The notes beneath the pieces are model-generated. The model did not search any database. It saw only the letters and a list, made by a program, of their open reading frames with translations, and was not told the DNA's origin. Below are positions 19,277 to 29,368 of a stretch of 64,000 bases of DNA, one piece after another (positions within the stretch are counted from its first letter, which is position 1; each line of letters starts with the position of its first letter). This DNA is from JBNJGB01 sp051747385 (GTDB lineage Bacteria; Myxococcota_A; UBA9042; PHBI01; JACKFB01). The position numbers and the translations under genes are program-made. The stretch is from contig JBNJGB010000026.1 in NCBI GenBank assembly GCA_051747385.1, positions 34,032 to 98,031 of the forward strand, read 5' to 3'.

Positions 19277-21043
19277 TCACCCGTACAGGGACTCGATGGC
19301 CTCCGCGTACTTGTCCCGGATGATCCGCCGCTTGATCTTCATGGTCGGCGTCAGCTCGCCGCCCTCGATGGTGAACTCCCGGGGCACGATGGCCCACCGC
19401 TTGATGGTCTGTACCCGGGCGAGGTGCCGGTTGACCTCCTGGACCTGCTCCTCGAGGAACGCCTTGAACGTCTCGCAGGCCGCAGCAGACTCGGGGTCAC
19501 GCGCCGGACTGCCGATGCGCTCCGCGTCCTTGATGAGCTGCTCCTCGTCGAGGGTCAGGAGCGCCCCCAGGTACTTCATGCGATCGCCCACGACCACGGC
19601 CTGGCCCACCACGGGGATGGACTTGAGGTGACCCTCGATGATCTGGGGCGCGATGTTCTCGCCGCCCGCGGTGATGATGAGGTCCTTCTTCCGGTCGGTG
19701 ATCTGCAGGAAGCCGTCCTCGTCCAGCGTCCCGATGTCGCCGGAGTGGAGCCACCCCTCGCCGTCGAGGGCCTCCTTCGTGGCGGCCTCGTTCTTGTAGT
19801 AGCCGTTGAAGACGTGCCGCCCGCGCATGCAGACCTCGCCGTCGTCGGCGATCTTCAGCTCCGCGCCGGGCAGGCAGAAGCCGGCCTTCGCCGTCCGATA
19901 GCGCCCCGGCAGCGAGATGGTGGCGGGCCCCGTGCACTCGCTCATCCCGTAGACCTCGTAGATGGGGACCCCGAGGCTCAGGAAGAACTCGAGCGTGTCC
20001 TTCGAGATCGGCGCCGCCGAGGTCGCGGCCAGCTTGCAGCGGTCCAGGCCCAGCTTCTCCCGGACCTTCGAGAACACGAGCTTGTCGGCCAGCGGGTACA
20101 GGAGCGGCCTGCCGTGCCCGTTCTGCTCCGCGTAGCCGCCCCGGAGCCCGACCCCCTTCGCCCACGTGGCGATCTTCTTCTTGAGGCCCTGCGTCTCGGC
20201 CCCGGCGGCCATGATCTTCGCCTGGATCTTCTCCCAGACCCGCGGGACGCCCAGGAAGTACGTGGGTCGCACCTCCCGGAGGTTGTCCCCCAGGAGGTCG
20301 AGGCTCTCCGCGAAGTGGGTGCAGGCGCCCATGTGCATGGGGCCGTGGAGGCTGACGGCCTGCTCCGCGATGTGGCTGAGCGGCAGATAGCTCAGCATCA
20401 CGTCGTCCGGCCCGCCGTCGGTGAGCGCGACGATCTTGTCGGCGACGAAGCCCACGTTGTCGTGGCTGATCATCACGGCCTTCGGGTTGCCGGTGGTCCC
20501 CGAGGTGTAGATGAGCGTGCAGGTGTCGTGCGGATCCTGCGCGGCGATGCGCTCCTCGAGCGTCTCCTCCGGCACCTCGTCGGCCAGGGCCATGAAGGCG
20601 TCCCAGGAGTAGACCTCCGGGTCGTCGTCGTCCCCGTACATCAGGACGAAGGCCTTCACCTTCGGGAGCTGATCGCGGACCTCGCGGAACTTCGCGAGCT
20701 GCTCGGCGTCCTCCACCACGGCCACGGCCGCGTCGGAGTGATCCGTGATGTACTGGCACTGCTCGGCGCTGTTCGTGGTGTAGATGCCCGCCGGCACGCC
20801 GCCGGCGTGGATGGCGCCCAGGTCGGCCACGAACCACTGGGGGCAGTTGTAGCCGATGATGGAGACGCCGGAGCCGGGCTGGACGCCCAGGTGGATGAAG
20901 GCGCGGGCCGCCCTGCGGACCTGGTCCCGGTAGTCGGCCCACGAGGTCGTCTCCCAGCGGCCGTCGCGCTTCACGGCCATCGCGGGCCGTTCGCCGTATC
21001 GCTCGGCCGTACGCTCGAGGGTCTGCATCACCGTCCGGGCCAT
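19277..21043 (-). CDS. Long-chain acyl-CoA synthetase
   Basis: This 588-residue AMP-forming enzyme activates fatty acids to acyl-CoA. The ANL signature YTSGTTGNPKAVMISH lies near residue 170, SLPGRYRTAKAGFCLPGAEL near residue 380, and WLHSGDIGTLDEDGFLQITDRKKD near residue 430. The whole protein resembles the eukaryote-like long-chain group found in deltaproteobacteria. I start at ATG 21043 because AGGAGG lies eight bases upstream; the in-frame GTG nine bases earlier overlaps that ribosome site. It lies 79 bases ahead of trpB on the same strand. Chain length preference cannot be read from the sequence. Confidence 0.9.
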   Translation of the reverse strand: MARTVMQTLERTAERYGERPAMAVKRDGRWETTSWADYRDQVRRAARAFIHLGVQPGSGVSIIGYNCPQWFVADLGAIHAGGVPAGIYTTNSAEQCQYITDHSDAAVAVVEDAEQLAKFREVRDQLPKVKAFVLMYGDDDDPEVYSWDAFMALADEVPEETLEERIAAQDPHDTCTLIYTSGTTGNPKAVMISHDNVGFVADKIVALTDGGPDDVMLSYLPLSHIAEQAVSLHGPMHMGACTHFAESLDLLGDNLREVRPTYFLGVPRVWEKIQAKIMAAGAETQGLKKKIATWAKGVGLRGGYAEQNGHGRPLLYPLADKLVFSKVREKLGLDRCKLAATSAAPISKDTLEFFLSLGVPIYEVYGMSECTGPATISLPGRYRTAKAGFCLPGAELKIADDGEVCMRGRHVFNGYYKNEAATKEALDGEGWLHSGDIGTLDEDGFLQITDRKKDLIITAGGENIAPQIIEGHLKSIPVVGQAVVVGDRMKYLGALLTLDEEQLIKDAERIGSPARDPESAAACETFKAFLEEQVQEVNRHLARVQTIKRWAIVPREFTIEGGELTPTMKIKRRIIRDKYAEAIESLYG

Positions 21044-21129
21044 CGCGCCCACCTCCTGGCTGTGTCGGATGTCCTGCGTCTATCCCACAACAACGCCGTC
21101 GGGGACACCCGACTTCCCGGATCGGGTGT

Positions 21130-21519
21130 TTACCGACCCGTGGTCGGGGCCGGCATCCCGGCACGGAACAGCCGGAGGAGCCGGAGCACCCGGAACATGC
21201 GCAGGGGCCGGATCAGCGGCGCCACCGCCAGGATGTCCAGCCAGTAGCGCCGGAAGAAGCGGCGTTTCCTGGGGGCCACCCAGAGGCGGATCGACAGCTC
21301 CGCCACGAAGATCCAGGTGATCAGATCGCCCACGTGCTCGACGACGGTGCGCGGCCTCCCGCCGGCCGGCAGGGTCGCTTCGGTCACGATCAGCACCACC
21401 AGGGCGATCTCCGTCGCCGGGTGGTGGATGAGCAGGTTGGCGCGCGACCGGAGGTGGGGGAGCAGCCCCTGCTCCGGCGCACGCGACACGCCGCGCGGGG
21501 TTGGGGCGCCGACGAACAT
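21130..21519 (-). CDS. Voltage-sensor-only ion channel-like membrane protein
   Basis: The 129-residue product looks like the front part of a voltage-gated ion channel. It has a first membrane helix (ATEIALVVLIVTEATL), a second (HVGDLITWIFVAELSIRLWV), and then RRYWLDILAVAPLIRPLRMFRVLRLLRLF, which matches the S3-S4 region with regularly spaced arginines. The frame then stops at once: the S5-pore-S6 part is missing. It is either a self-standing voltage sensor or a truncated remnant. The start at 21519 is the first Met; a later start before the first helix is possible. It lies upstream of the acyl-CoA synthetase on the same strand. Confidence 0.55.
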   Translation of the reverse strand: MFVGAPTPRGVSRAPEQGLLPHLRSRANLLIHHPATEIALVVLIVTEATLPAGGRPRTVVEHVGDLITWIFVAELSIRLWVAPRKRRFFRRYWLDILAVAPLIRPLRMFRVLRLLRLFRAGMPAPTTGR

Positions 21520-21673
21520 GGGCCGCAGGGTGAGTCAAGACGACCACGCAGACCAGCCGCCGGCGGCGCGCGCGGTTACCGCCTAGCGGAGCGACCGTGC
21601 CGTCCGGTCGAGGAGCGCCTCTCGCCGCCCGGGACCGCGTCCGCCGACGCATCCATCGGCAGCTCGGCGAGGG

Positions 21674-21699
21674 CCGTCCGCCCCGCTCGGGGCGGACGG
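21674..21699 (-). terminator. Strong hairpin after the arsenic operon
   Basis: CCGTCCGCCCC and GGGGCGGACGG form a perfect 11-bp stem with a four-base GCTC loop, starting 12 bases past the arsC stop. There is no T-run, so it may stabilise the transcript end or act as an atypical terminator. Confidence 0.55.
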
Positions 21700-21710
21700 T
21701 GCGCGGGCCT

Positions 21711-22142
21711 CTATCCGGCGGTGTCGTCGGCGGTGTCGTCCCGGAAGTACGCCTCGAGGCGGCGGTGGATCTCGTCTCGGGCGCGGCGGAAGGCCGCCAG
21801 GACCTCGTCGCGCGAGCCGGTCGCCGCCGCCGGGTCCTCGAGAGGCCAGTGCAGGCGACGCGCGCGCCCCAGCCAGACCGGGCAGACCTCCTCGGCGCAG
21901 AGGGTGATCACGGTCCCGACGCGGTCGGCGGGGATCGCGTCGACCGACTCCGACCGCTGGCCGCCGATGTCGACGCCCACCTCCCGCATCACCTCGACGG
22001 CGTTCGGGTTCACCTGCGAGGGCGCCGAGCCCGCGCTGAACACCTCGACCCCGGCCGGCGCCAGGCGCCTCGCCCACCCCTCGGCCATCTGGCTGCGCGA
22101 CGAGTTCGCCACGCACAACAACAGGATGCCTCGCTCGCTCAC
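21711..22142 (-). CDS. arsC: Arsenate reductase, thioredoxin-coupled low-molecular-weight phosphatase type
   Basis: The 143-residue enzyme reduces arsenate to arsenite. It has the P-loop CVANSSRSQMAEGWA near residue 10 (nucleophilic Cys plus CX5R), and TLCAEEVCPVW near residue 81, carrying the second and third redox cysteines of the thioredoxin-coupled ArsC class. DPAAATGS near residue 103 holds the general-acid Asp. The start is GTG with GGAGG upstream. Its first four bases overlap the end of acr3, so the two are translationally coupled. The tail is short and acidic. It is the last gene of the ars operon. Confidence 0.92.
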   Translation of the reverse strand: MSERGILLLCVANSSRSQMAEGWARRLAPAGVEVFSAGSAPSQVNPNAVEVMREVGVDIGGQRSESVDAIPADRVGTVITLCAEEVCPVWLGRARRLHWPLEDPAAATGSRDEVLAAFRRARDEIHRRLEAYFRDDTADDTAG

Positions 22143-23290
22143 GGGTCCTCCGATCGCGCTTCCCGCGCGGCCACGCTCTGCACCGACTCGCACGCGCCGG
22201 CCTCCTCCGCGGCGGCGGCCGCCAGGTCGTCCTCTCCGGGCGCCTCCACCTCGCCGAAGAACCGCCGCCTGAACCACAGCGCCACGTTCACCAGCGCGAT
22301 GAGCACGGGGACCTCCACCAGCGGGCCGATGACCGCGGCGAAGGCGACGCCGGAGCCGATGCCGAACACCGCGATGGCCACGGCGATGGCCAGCTCGAAG
22401 TTGTTGCTGGCGGCGGTGAACGCGATCGTCGTGGTCTTGGAGTAGTCCGCCCCGATGCGGCGGCCCATCCAGAAGCTCACGAGGAACATGACCACGAAGT
22501 AGATGAGCAGCGGCACCGCGATCCGGACCACGTCGAGCGGGATGGTCACGATGAGCCCGCCCTTGAGGCTGAACATCACGACGATGGTGAACAGCAGCGC
22601 CACGAGGGTCAGCGGGCTGATCTTCGGGATGAAGACGCCTTCGTACCAGCCCCGCCCCCGGGCCTTCACGAGGACGAAGCGCGTCACCATGCCGGCGAGG
22701 AACGGGATACCCAGGTAGATGGCCACGCTCTCGGCGATCTGCCCGATGCCCACGTCGACGACGCTGCCCTCGAGGCCGAACAGCGGCGGCAGCACCGTGA
22801 TGAAGATCCAGGCGTACACGCTGTAGAAGAGCACCTGGAAGACGCTGTTGAAGGCGACCAGGCCCGCGGCGTACTCGGTGTCGCCCTCCGCCAGGTCGTT
22901 CCACACGATGACCATGGCGATGCAGCGCGCGAGGCCGATCATGATGAGCCCGACCATGTACTCGGGGTGGCCGGACAGGAACAGGATGGCCAGGCCGAAC
23001 ATGAGGATCGGGCCGATGACCCAGTTCTGGATGAGCGACAGCCCGAGGATCCGCCAGTTGCGGAAGACGTCGCCCAGCTCCTCGTAGCGGACCTTCGCGA
23101 GCGGCGGGTACATCATCAGGATGAGCCCGACGGCGATGGGGACGTTCGTCGTCCCGACCTGGAAGCGGTTCAGAAAGGACTCGACGCCCGGGACCGCGTA
23201 GCCGAGGCCGACGCCGGCGGCCATGCCCAGGAAGATCCAGAGGGTCAGGAACCGGTCGAGGAAGGACAGGCGTCTGGTGGTGCTCGTCAT
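22139..23290 (-). CDS. acr3: Arsenite efflux transporter Acr3
   Basis: The 383-residue inner-membrane carrier exports arsenite. Ten membrane helices are expected. The essential cysteine is at about residue 123 in GLARCIAMVIVWNDLAEGD, and the conserved helix-9 segment SNNFELAIAVAIAVFG lies near residue 305. The last 35 residues are acidic and cytoplasmic. The ATG at 23290 follows GGGAG and directly precedes the first membrane segment; the frame is open upstream but only as a shadow of arsR. It lies 83 bases downstream of arsR and overlaps arsC. Confidence 0.95.
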   Translation of the reverse strand: MTSTTRRLSFLDRFLTLWIFLGMAAGVGLGYAVPGVESFLNRFQVGTTNVPIAVGLILMMYPPLAKVRYEELGDVFRNWRILGLSLIQNWVIGPILMFGLAILFLSGHPEYMVGLIMIGLARCIAMVIVWNDLAEGDTEYAAGLVAFNSVFQVLFYSVYAWIFITVLPPLFGLEGSVVDVGIGQIAESVAIYLGIPFLAGMVTRFVLVKARGRGWYEGVFIPKISPLTLVALLFTIVVMFSLKGGLIVTIPLDVVRIAVPLLIYFVVMFLVSFWMGRRIGADYSKTTTIAFTAASNNFELAIAVAIAVFGIGSGVAFAAVIGPLVEVPVLIALVNVALWFRRRFFGEVEAPGEDDLAAAAAEEAGACESVQSVAAREARSEDP

Positions 23291-23373
23291 CGATGATCTC
23301 CCGTCGTCGATACCATTTCGTCGAACACCGATTGACCAGGGGTGAAGAGGTGCCTCATCGCGCCGCCGGGGTC

Positions 23374-23715
23374 CTAGATCCCGGCCACGAGCATCTTCAG
23401 GCGCTTCAGGGCGCGGGGCTCGATGCAGTAGCAGACCCGCGGCCCCTCGACCGTTCCTCGGACGAGGCCGGCCCGCTTCAGGATCTTGAGGTGCTGGGAC
23501 ACCGTGGACTGCGCCAGGGGGAGGTGCTCGGCGATGTCGCCGTACATGCACTGGTCCTGCCCGGCCAGGAGGCGCACGATCTGCACGCGCGCCGGATGTC
23601 CCAAGGCCTTGGCCAGGGCTGCGAGATCGGCGTCGGCCTCCGGCCCGTGAAGCGGCCGATCATCGACCGAGGGGTCCGATGGAGGGCACGCGCCCGGATC
23701 CTGTGTCGCCGCCAT
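23374..23715 (-). CDS. arsR: ArsR-family arsenic-responsive repressor
   Basis: The 113-residue winged-helix protein should repress the operon until it binds arsenite. The recognition helix region is DIAEHLPLAQSTVSQHLKILKRAGLV. Cysteines lie just before it (QCMYGD) and in the wing (CYC), a pattern that differs from the classical CVCDL metal site; which cysteines bind arsenic is not determined. The ATG at 23715 has GGAGG six bases upstream and is preferred over one six codons earlier. It is the first gene of arsR-acr3-arsC, with its own promoter at 23751-23779. Confidence 0.88.
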   Translation of the reverse strand: MAATQDPGACPPSDPSVDDRPLHGPEADADLAALAKALGHPARVQIVRLLAGQDQCMYGDIAEHLPLAQSTVSQHLKILKRAGLVRGTVEGPRVCYCIEPRALKRLKMLVAGI

Positions 23716-23750
23716 GGCCACCTCCGTTCGCACAACGACGAACAGCGATG

Positions 23751-23779
23751 ACTCTGCGGCCGAACGCCGCCCCTGTCAA
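23751..23779 (-). promoter_or_regulatory. Predicted promoter of the arsR-acr3-arsC operon
   Basis: On the minus strand a perfect TTGACA (23774-23779) is followed after 17 bases by CAGAGT (23751-23756), a weak -10 box. Transcription would start near 23744. Between it and the arsR start lies TTCG-N8-CGAA (about 23726-23741), a possible ArsR operator. Confidence 0.5.
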
Positions 23780-23815
23780 CGACCGGATCGGTGGACGGCT
23801 CCGCCCCCACCGGGC

Positions 23816-25630
<1,815 letters not shown>

Positions 25631-25633
25631 GGC

Positions 25634-27589
25634 TCAGTTCCCCCCGAAGGCCTGGAGCTTCAGCCCACCCGGATAGGCATAGCTCACGTCGCAGTCGTAT
25701 CCGTACGCCGTCAGCCCGAAGGGCTCGGAGCCCTCGACCGCGTGCACCCCGGGATCCACCTCGACGCGCGCGATCCCGTAGCCCGTGTCCGGGATGGCCG
25801 TCGGCGCCACCTCCATGGGCTGACCGTCGATGGTGATGGTGGCGCCCGCGGGCATGACGATGTTCAGGTAGTCCTCCTTGTAGCCGTCCGGCGTGAGGAC
25901 CGCGTACTCCTTCAGATAGCGCTTGGTCGGCGCCGGCAGCGTGAAGGCGGGATCGCCGATGGCCGTGTCCTGGCCGATCCCCGTATTCTTGCAGACGATC
26001 TCGGCGCCCGGATAGCTCGACCCGGTCAGGTAGTGGCCGACCATGACGGGCCCGTCGGCCTGCAGCCGGAACGACTGCGCCGCCGAGAACTGGAGCCACT
26101 GCCCGCGCTGCAGCTTGAACTTCTCGTAGCCCGGCACCGGCGGCGTCGTCGTCACCGTCACGTCGTTGTCGCCGGCCATGACGCGCCAGATGTCCACCTG
26201 GCTCGAGCTCCGCGGCTGGAAGGAGTCCGCCACGTACTCGGAGCTCCAGGTCTCCACCGGGAAGAGCTGCTGCTCCAGGTGATCGCAGGCGTCGATGCCC
26301 AGGGGCACGTTCGCGCACTCGTGGCCGCCGATCACGGAGATCTTCCGATCCCCCCGGATCCACGTCCCCGTCAGGTCCACGCCGTGGTCGCCGTCCGTCT
26401 CCAGGTTGAGCATCTCGCCCTGCTCCAGGACGAAGACGTACTCCTTGCCGGGCGTCAGCTCGCCGACCCCATTGCCGGCCGCCACCGGGGCCGTCGGGCG
26501 GACGGTGACGTTCGTGGTCCCCTCCCGGGTCGCGATGACCGTCGCGAAGCCGCGCAGGGTCTCCGTGTCGGCGCGGTGCGGCCACGCCATCACGAAGTAC
26601 TCCCGGCCCGTCACCTTGCTGGGCAGGAGGAGCGAGGCGTCGTTCGTGTAGACGTCCTCCCCGTTGAGCGGGTTGAACTGGTGGACCGCCACCGGCGTGG
26701 TCGTGGTGAGCTTGAAGGTGCGCCGGGACTTCTGCGTGCCGTCCACGTCGAAGCCCAGGGGCAGGCGGAAGACCTTCACCTGGCCGGAGTCCACCCAGGT
26801 GTCGGACACGCCGAGCTGGGAGGTGCTCAGGGCGGCGCCGGTCTCGGTGTTGGTGATGATCACCTCGGTCGCCGTGGCCCCGGAGGGCACGGACACCACC
26901 AGTCCCACTTCCTGGAACTCGGAGTCCTCGATGTTGTCCAGGTCCGTGGCCCAGTACTCGCAGCCCAGGTAGGAGCCGTCCTTGATGTTCACCTCGCACG
27001 GGCTCAGGCAGGAGCCGTCCACGCAGGTCCCGCCGGTCGGGCACAGGGGGCCGTCGACCCACGCGTCCCCGGCGTCGTTGCAGACCTTGAGCTGCTGGAA
27101 GCTCTTGCAGACCGTGTGGCCGGGGGTGCAGAGCCGCTGGATGCAGGTGCCCTTCTCGCAGTAGGCGCCCTGCCCGCACTCCACGACCTCCATCGCCGTG
27201 CCCGAGTCGTTGCACCGCTCGTAGGAGCCCTCGTCCAGGCAGGTGAGCGTGCTGGCCCCGGGGGTGCAGACCCTCGGCAGGCACTCGCCGTCGGCGCAGC
27301 CCTCGCCCTCGGCGCACGCCGTCTCGAACCAGTCCGCCCCGCCGTTGGCGCAGGTGGCGACCGTCGCCGGGTCGGCGCAGCGGATCTCCCCCACCCGGCA
27401 GACCATGCCGTCCGGGAGATCCGGTCCCCCGGCGCCCGCGCCGTCGGGACCGTCCTCGGAGTCCCCGTGGACGATCTGCCCATCCTGCCCCGTGGCCGGC
27501 CCTTGTGGTCCGTCGGAGCCGGAGCCGGAGCACCCGGCGAGGGTCCACAGGGCGGCTGCGATCACTGCGGGGAGAGCGTATCTACGCAC
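25634..27589 (-). CDS. Lipoprotein with IgGFc-binding-type domain
   Basis: The 651-residue product starts at GTG and has a lipoprotein signal ending WTLAGCSG. Residues about 55-200 contain repeated Cys-rich units (CADGECLPRVCTPG, CEKGTCIQRLCTPG, CVDGSCLSPCEV). The remainder resembles the IgGFc-binding N-terminal domain: GCEYWATDLDN, VHQFNPL, DASLLLP, YFVMAWPH, SVIGGHECANVP, and HLEQQLFPVETW, ending with a beta-rich part (YAYPGGLKLQAFGGN). Bacterial proteins of this type are surface-exposed and of unknown ligand; antibody binding should not be assumed. A promoter is predicted at 27625-27654. It precedes the anchor-L lipoprotein by three bases. Confidence 0.82.
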   Translation of the reverse strand: MRRYALPAVIAAALWTLAGCSGSGSDGPQGPATGQDGQIVHGDSEDGPDGAGAGGPDLPDGMVCRVGEIRCADPATVATCANGGADWFETACAEGEGCADGECLPRVCTPGASTLTCLDEGSYERCNDSGTAMEVVECGQGAYCEKGTCIQRLCTPGHTVCKSFQQLKVCNDAGDAWVDGPLCPTGGTCVDGSCLSPCEVNIKDGSYLGCEYWATDLDNIEDSEFQEVGLVVSVPSGATATEVIITNTETGAALSTSQLGVSDTWVDSGQVKVFRLPLGFDVDGTQKSRRTFKLTTTTPVAVHQFNPLNGEDVYTNDASLLLPSKVTGREYFVMAWPHRADTETLRGFATVIATREGTTNVTVRPTAPVAAGNGVGELTPGKEYVFVLEQGEMLNLETDGDHGVDLTGTWIRGDRKISVIGGHECANVPLGIDACDHLEQQLFPVETWSSEYVADSFQPRSSSQVDIWRVMAGDNDVTVTTTPPVPGYEKFKLQRGQWLQFSAAQSFRLQADGPVMVGHYLTGSSYPGAEIVCKNTGIGQDTAIGDPAFTLPAPTKRYLKEYAVLTPDGYKEDYLNIVMPAGATITIDGQPMEVAPTAIPDTGYGIARVEVDPGVHAVEGSEPFGLTAYGYDCDVSYAYPGGLKLQAFGGN

Positions 27590-27624
27590 GAGAACACCAC
27601 GGTCCTGAGTTGAAACGACCGGCA

Positions 27625-27654
27625 AATCTATCCCCTCGCCCGGGGAGACGCCAA
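27625..27654 (-). promoter_or_regulatory. Predicted promoter of the IgGFc-type lipoprotein operon
   Basis: On the minus strand TTGGCG (27649-27654) and TAGATT (27625-27630) are 18 bases apart. The predicted start near 27618 gives a leader of about 30 bases. The match is moderate, but the -10 region is AT-rich in an otherwise GC-rich stretch. Confidence 0.4.
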
Positions 27655-27674
27655 GACGAAAATTCCCGGCGTCG

Positions 27675-28331
27675 CTACTCTCCGGCGGGCACACCCTGCT
27701 GACCGCGCGGATCGCTGAAGAGCTGATAGGGGGTCCCGACCTCGACCTGGAAGTCGAACACGCCCTGGAAGCCAACGCCCACCAGCGCTCCGGTTCGCTT
27801 GTCCTCCAGCTCGAAGGTCATCGTTCCCACGACCTGCTGACCCTTCTTCACCCCGAGGCGGGTGAAGACCAGCTCTCCGCTCGCGGAGACCAGGGGCTGA
27901 ACGGCTTCCGGGCAGGAGTCGTGGAGGCTGAGCCCTACCCGCGCCACGGAGTCGTCGGCCTCCGTCCCCGGTCCCAGGGGGAGCACCGCCTGCCCGTCCG
28001 CCGCGATGGCATCCCGTGCGGCGCTGAGGTCCGGCACGAAGATCACCACCTGGTCGTCGTCGGCCGCCAGGCGCTCGGCCGGCGCCATGCGGATCTGGAC
28101 GCGATCGCGCTCCCGGACGAGCCCCATGAAGGTCAGCGGCAGCTCGAAGGGCTCGAAGACCCTCGGCTCCTCCAGGTGCTCGCAAGACGACAGCGACAGG
28201 CGCTCGCCGGTGACCACGCCGGAGCCCTGCTCCGCGCAGCCGGCGGCGAGGAGCGCGAGCGCCGCGAGCGTCCCCGTCAGCGCGAGGGCGCGGGTCGCGG
28301 AGCGGGCGCGTGCCGGGGCGTGGGCCTCCAT
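27675..28331 (-). CDS. Lipoprotein of unknown function
   Basis: The 218-residue product has an Arg-rich N-terminus and a lipoprotein signal ending ALLAAGCAEQ at about residue 32. I do not recognise the remaining 185 residues. They appear beta-rich, with two conserved-looking cysteines (SSCEHLEEP and LHDSCPEAV) that may form a disulphide. Strand-like segments include LVFTRLGVKKGQQVVGTMTFELED and GFQGVFDFQVEVGTPYQL. It is transcribed in the same direction as the following lipoprotein genes but 86 bases ahead of them, with a promoter in between, so it may be a separate unit. Confidence 0.65.
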   Translation of the reverse strand: MEAHAPARARSATRALALTGTLAALALLAAGCAEQGSGVVTGERLSLSSCEHLEEPRVFEPFELPLTFMGLVRERDRVQIRMAPAERLAADDDQVVIFVPDLSAARDAIAADGQAVLPLGPGTEADDSVARVGLSLHDSCPEAVQPLVSASGELVFTRLGVKKGQQVVGTMTFELEDKRTGALVGVGFQGVFDFQVEVGTPYQLFSDPRGQQGVPAGE

Positions 28332-28587
28332 GGCCGCAAGTTAGCATCGTACGCCTCTACGTCCACCTCCGCGTGGCGCGGCGGCGGGCCCGGGGCCATC
28401 GAGTTCTGTTGCGTCGATCCATCGGAGCGCGGGCGGGGACGCCCGCGCTCCCAGGCGTAAGGCCCGGACTGTCGCGATGAGGGGCTGGGACGGCGGGCGT
28501 CTCGCCCGCCAGAGGAGCGCCGGACGCGTCTGGAACTCCCGCATGAAGCCGCGTGGTCCCGGGCGCTCGATCGCGCGCGGCGGGCCC
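28332..28587. repeat. Intergenic region with two REP-like hairpins
   Basis: No gene is supported. GAGCGCGGGC and GCCCGCGCTC (28425-28450) form a perfect 10-bp stem, followed by CCCAGGCG. A second hairpin, GGCGGGCG/CGCCCGCC, lies at about 28493-28511. A related, degenerate copy of the first occurs at about 36580-36610. These look like dispersed REP-type sequences. The 163-bp element follows at once, flanked by its target duplication at 28578-28587. Confidence 0.55.
28578..28587. repeat. Target-site duplication, left copy (CGGCGGGCCC)
   Basis: CGGCGGGCCC at 28578-28587 is repeated exactly at 28751-28760, bracketing the element at 28588-28750. Confidence 0.8.
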
Positions 28588-28750
28588 CAGGGCAATCGCA
28601 AAGTCGGACAAGTGAGGGCCGTGCGGCGGTACGGCGCCCGGCGCTGGATTGCACCCGCTCGGAAACGATGGATTCTGCGCGTCTGAGGGCAGGCAAGGGC
28701 ACGGGCAAGGGCACGGGCAAGGGAGGGCGGTCGACTTTGCGACCGCCCTG
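28588..28750 (-). mobile_element. MITE-like element, copy B, inverted relative to copy A
   Basis: These 163 bases are the reverse complement of 14250-14412 with about seven differences, mostly in the hexamer run (28691-28723) and near one end. The 19-bp terminal repeats are intact, and the flanks carry a 10-bp duplication (CGGCGGGCCC) different from that of copy A, which proves an independent insertion. No gene is encoded. It lies 82 bases upstream of the DUF507 gene, so it forms part of that gene's upstream region. Confidence 0.85.
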
Positions 28751-28760
28751 CGGCGGGCCC
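28751..28760. repeat. Target-site duplication, right copy (CGGCGGGCCC)
   Basis: This is an exact copy of 28578-28587 at the other end of the element. Confidence 0.8.
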
Positions 28761-28831
28761 GGATGCTGGTTGCCGTGCCGAAGGGGGCTATGCTAACAGG
28801 CGCGTGGACAGCCGCCGAGGAGGTAGGGGAC

Positions 28832-29353
28832 GTGCGCATCTATCGCGAGAGGATCGGCCCGATGAGCGAGGCGATCGTGAAGGCGCTCCTCGAGGCGGAT
28901 CTCGTCGAGGTCGAGCCGGAGCTGAAGCCGGAGGTCGAACTCGACGTGGCCAGCGTGCTCAAGGAGTACCGCCGCACCGACTGGGAGCTGTCCGAGAAGG
29001 CCCGCGACATCGTCGCGGCCCGCGGGCAGGACTACTCCCAGACGCGCAAGGTCAAGGCGAAGCTCGCCTCCCGCGAGAAGTTCGGGCTGGGCGAGGACGC
29101 CATCGAGTGGATCGTCCAGCAGATCCTCGAGATCCTCCTCCAGAGCAACAACGTGGAGGAGATCTTCGGCGAGGACCACGAGCTGCGCCGCGTGGTCGCG
29201 CCCGTTCTCAAGAAGGAGCTCGGCCTCGAGGGCAGCCTCGAGCTCGAGGTGAAGAAGCGCCTCAAGCACCTCGAGGAGGGCACCGAGGCCTACGACGTGG
29301 AGTACGAGCGGGCCAAGAAGAAGCTCCGCCGGGCCCGCGGCCTCGACGAGTAG
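28832..29353 (+). CDS. DUF507 family protein
   Basis: The 173-residue product is a DUF507 member, a cytoplasmic, mostly helical family of unknown function common in deltaproteobacteria and related phyla. It starts at GTG with GAGGAGG about ten bases upstream and opens VRIYRERIGPMSEAIVKALL. Family features are the acidic VEPELKPEVELDVASVLKEY segment and ARDIVAARGQDYSQTRKVKAKLA near residue 57. The last part, KKRLKHLEEGTEAYDVEYERAKKKLRRARGL, completes the domain. A TATGCT box at 28789-28794 may be its -10 element, but no good -35 box is visible. It stands alone. Confidence 0.8.
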   Translation: MRIYRERIGPMSEAIVKALLEADLVEVEPELKPEVELDVASVLKEYRRTDWELSEKARDIVAARGQDYSQTRKVKAKLASREKFGLGEDAIEWIVQQILEILLQSNNVEEIFGEDHELRRVVAPVLKKELGLEGSLELEVKKRLKHLEEGTEAYDVEYERAKKKLRRARGLDE

Positions 29354-29368
29354 CGCCGCCGAGCGGAC

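Noticed and set aside
19259..21247. 662-residue plus-strand frame opposite the acyl-CoA synthetase
   Set aside because: Shadow of a confidently identified enzyme on the other strand.
25634..27589. Considered calling this an antibody-binding virulence factor
   Set aside because: The IgGFc-binding label is only a domain name; many environmental bacteria carry it and nothing else suggests interaction with immunoglobulins.
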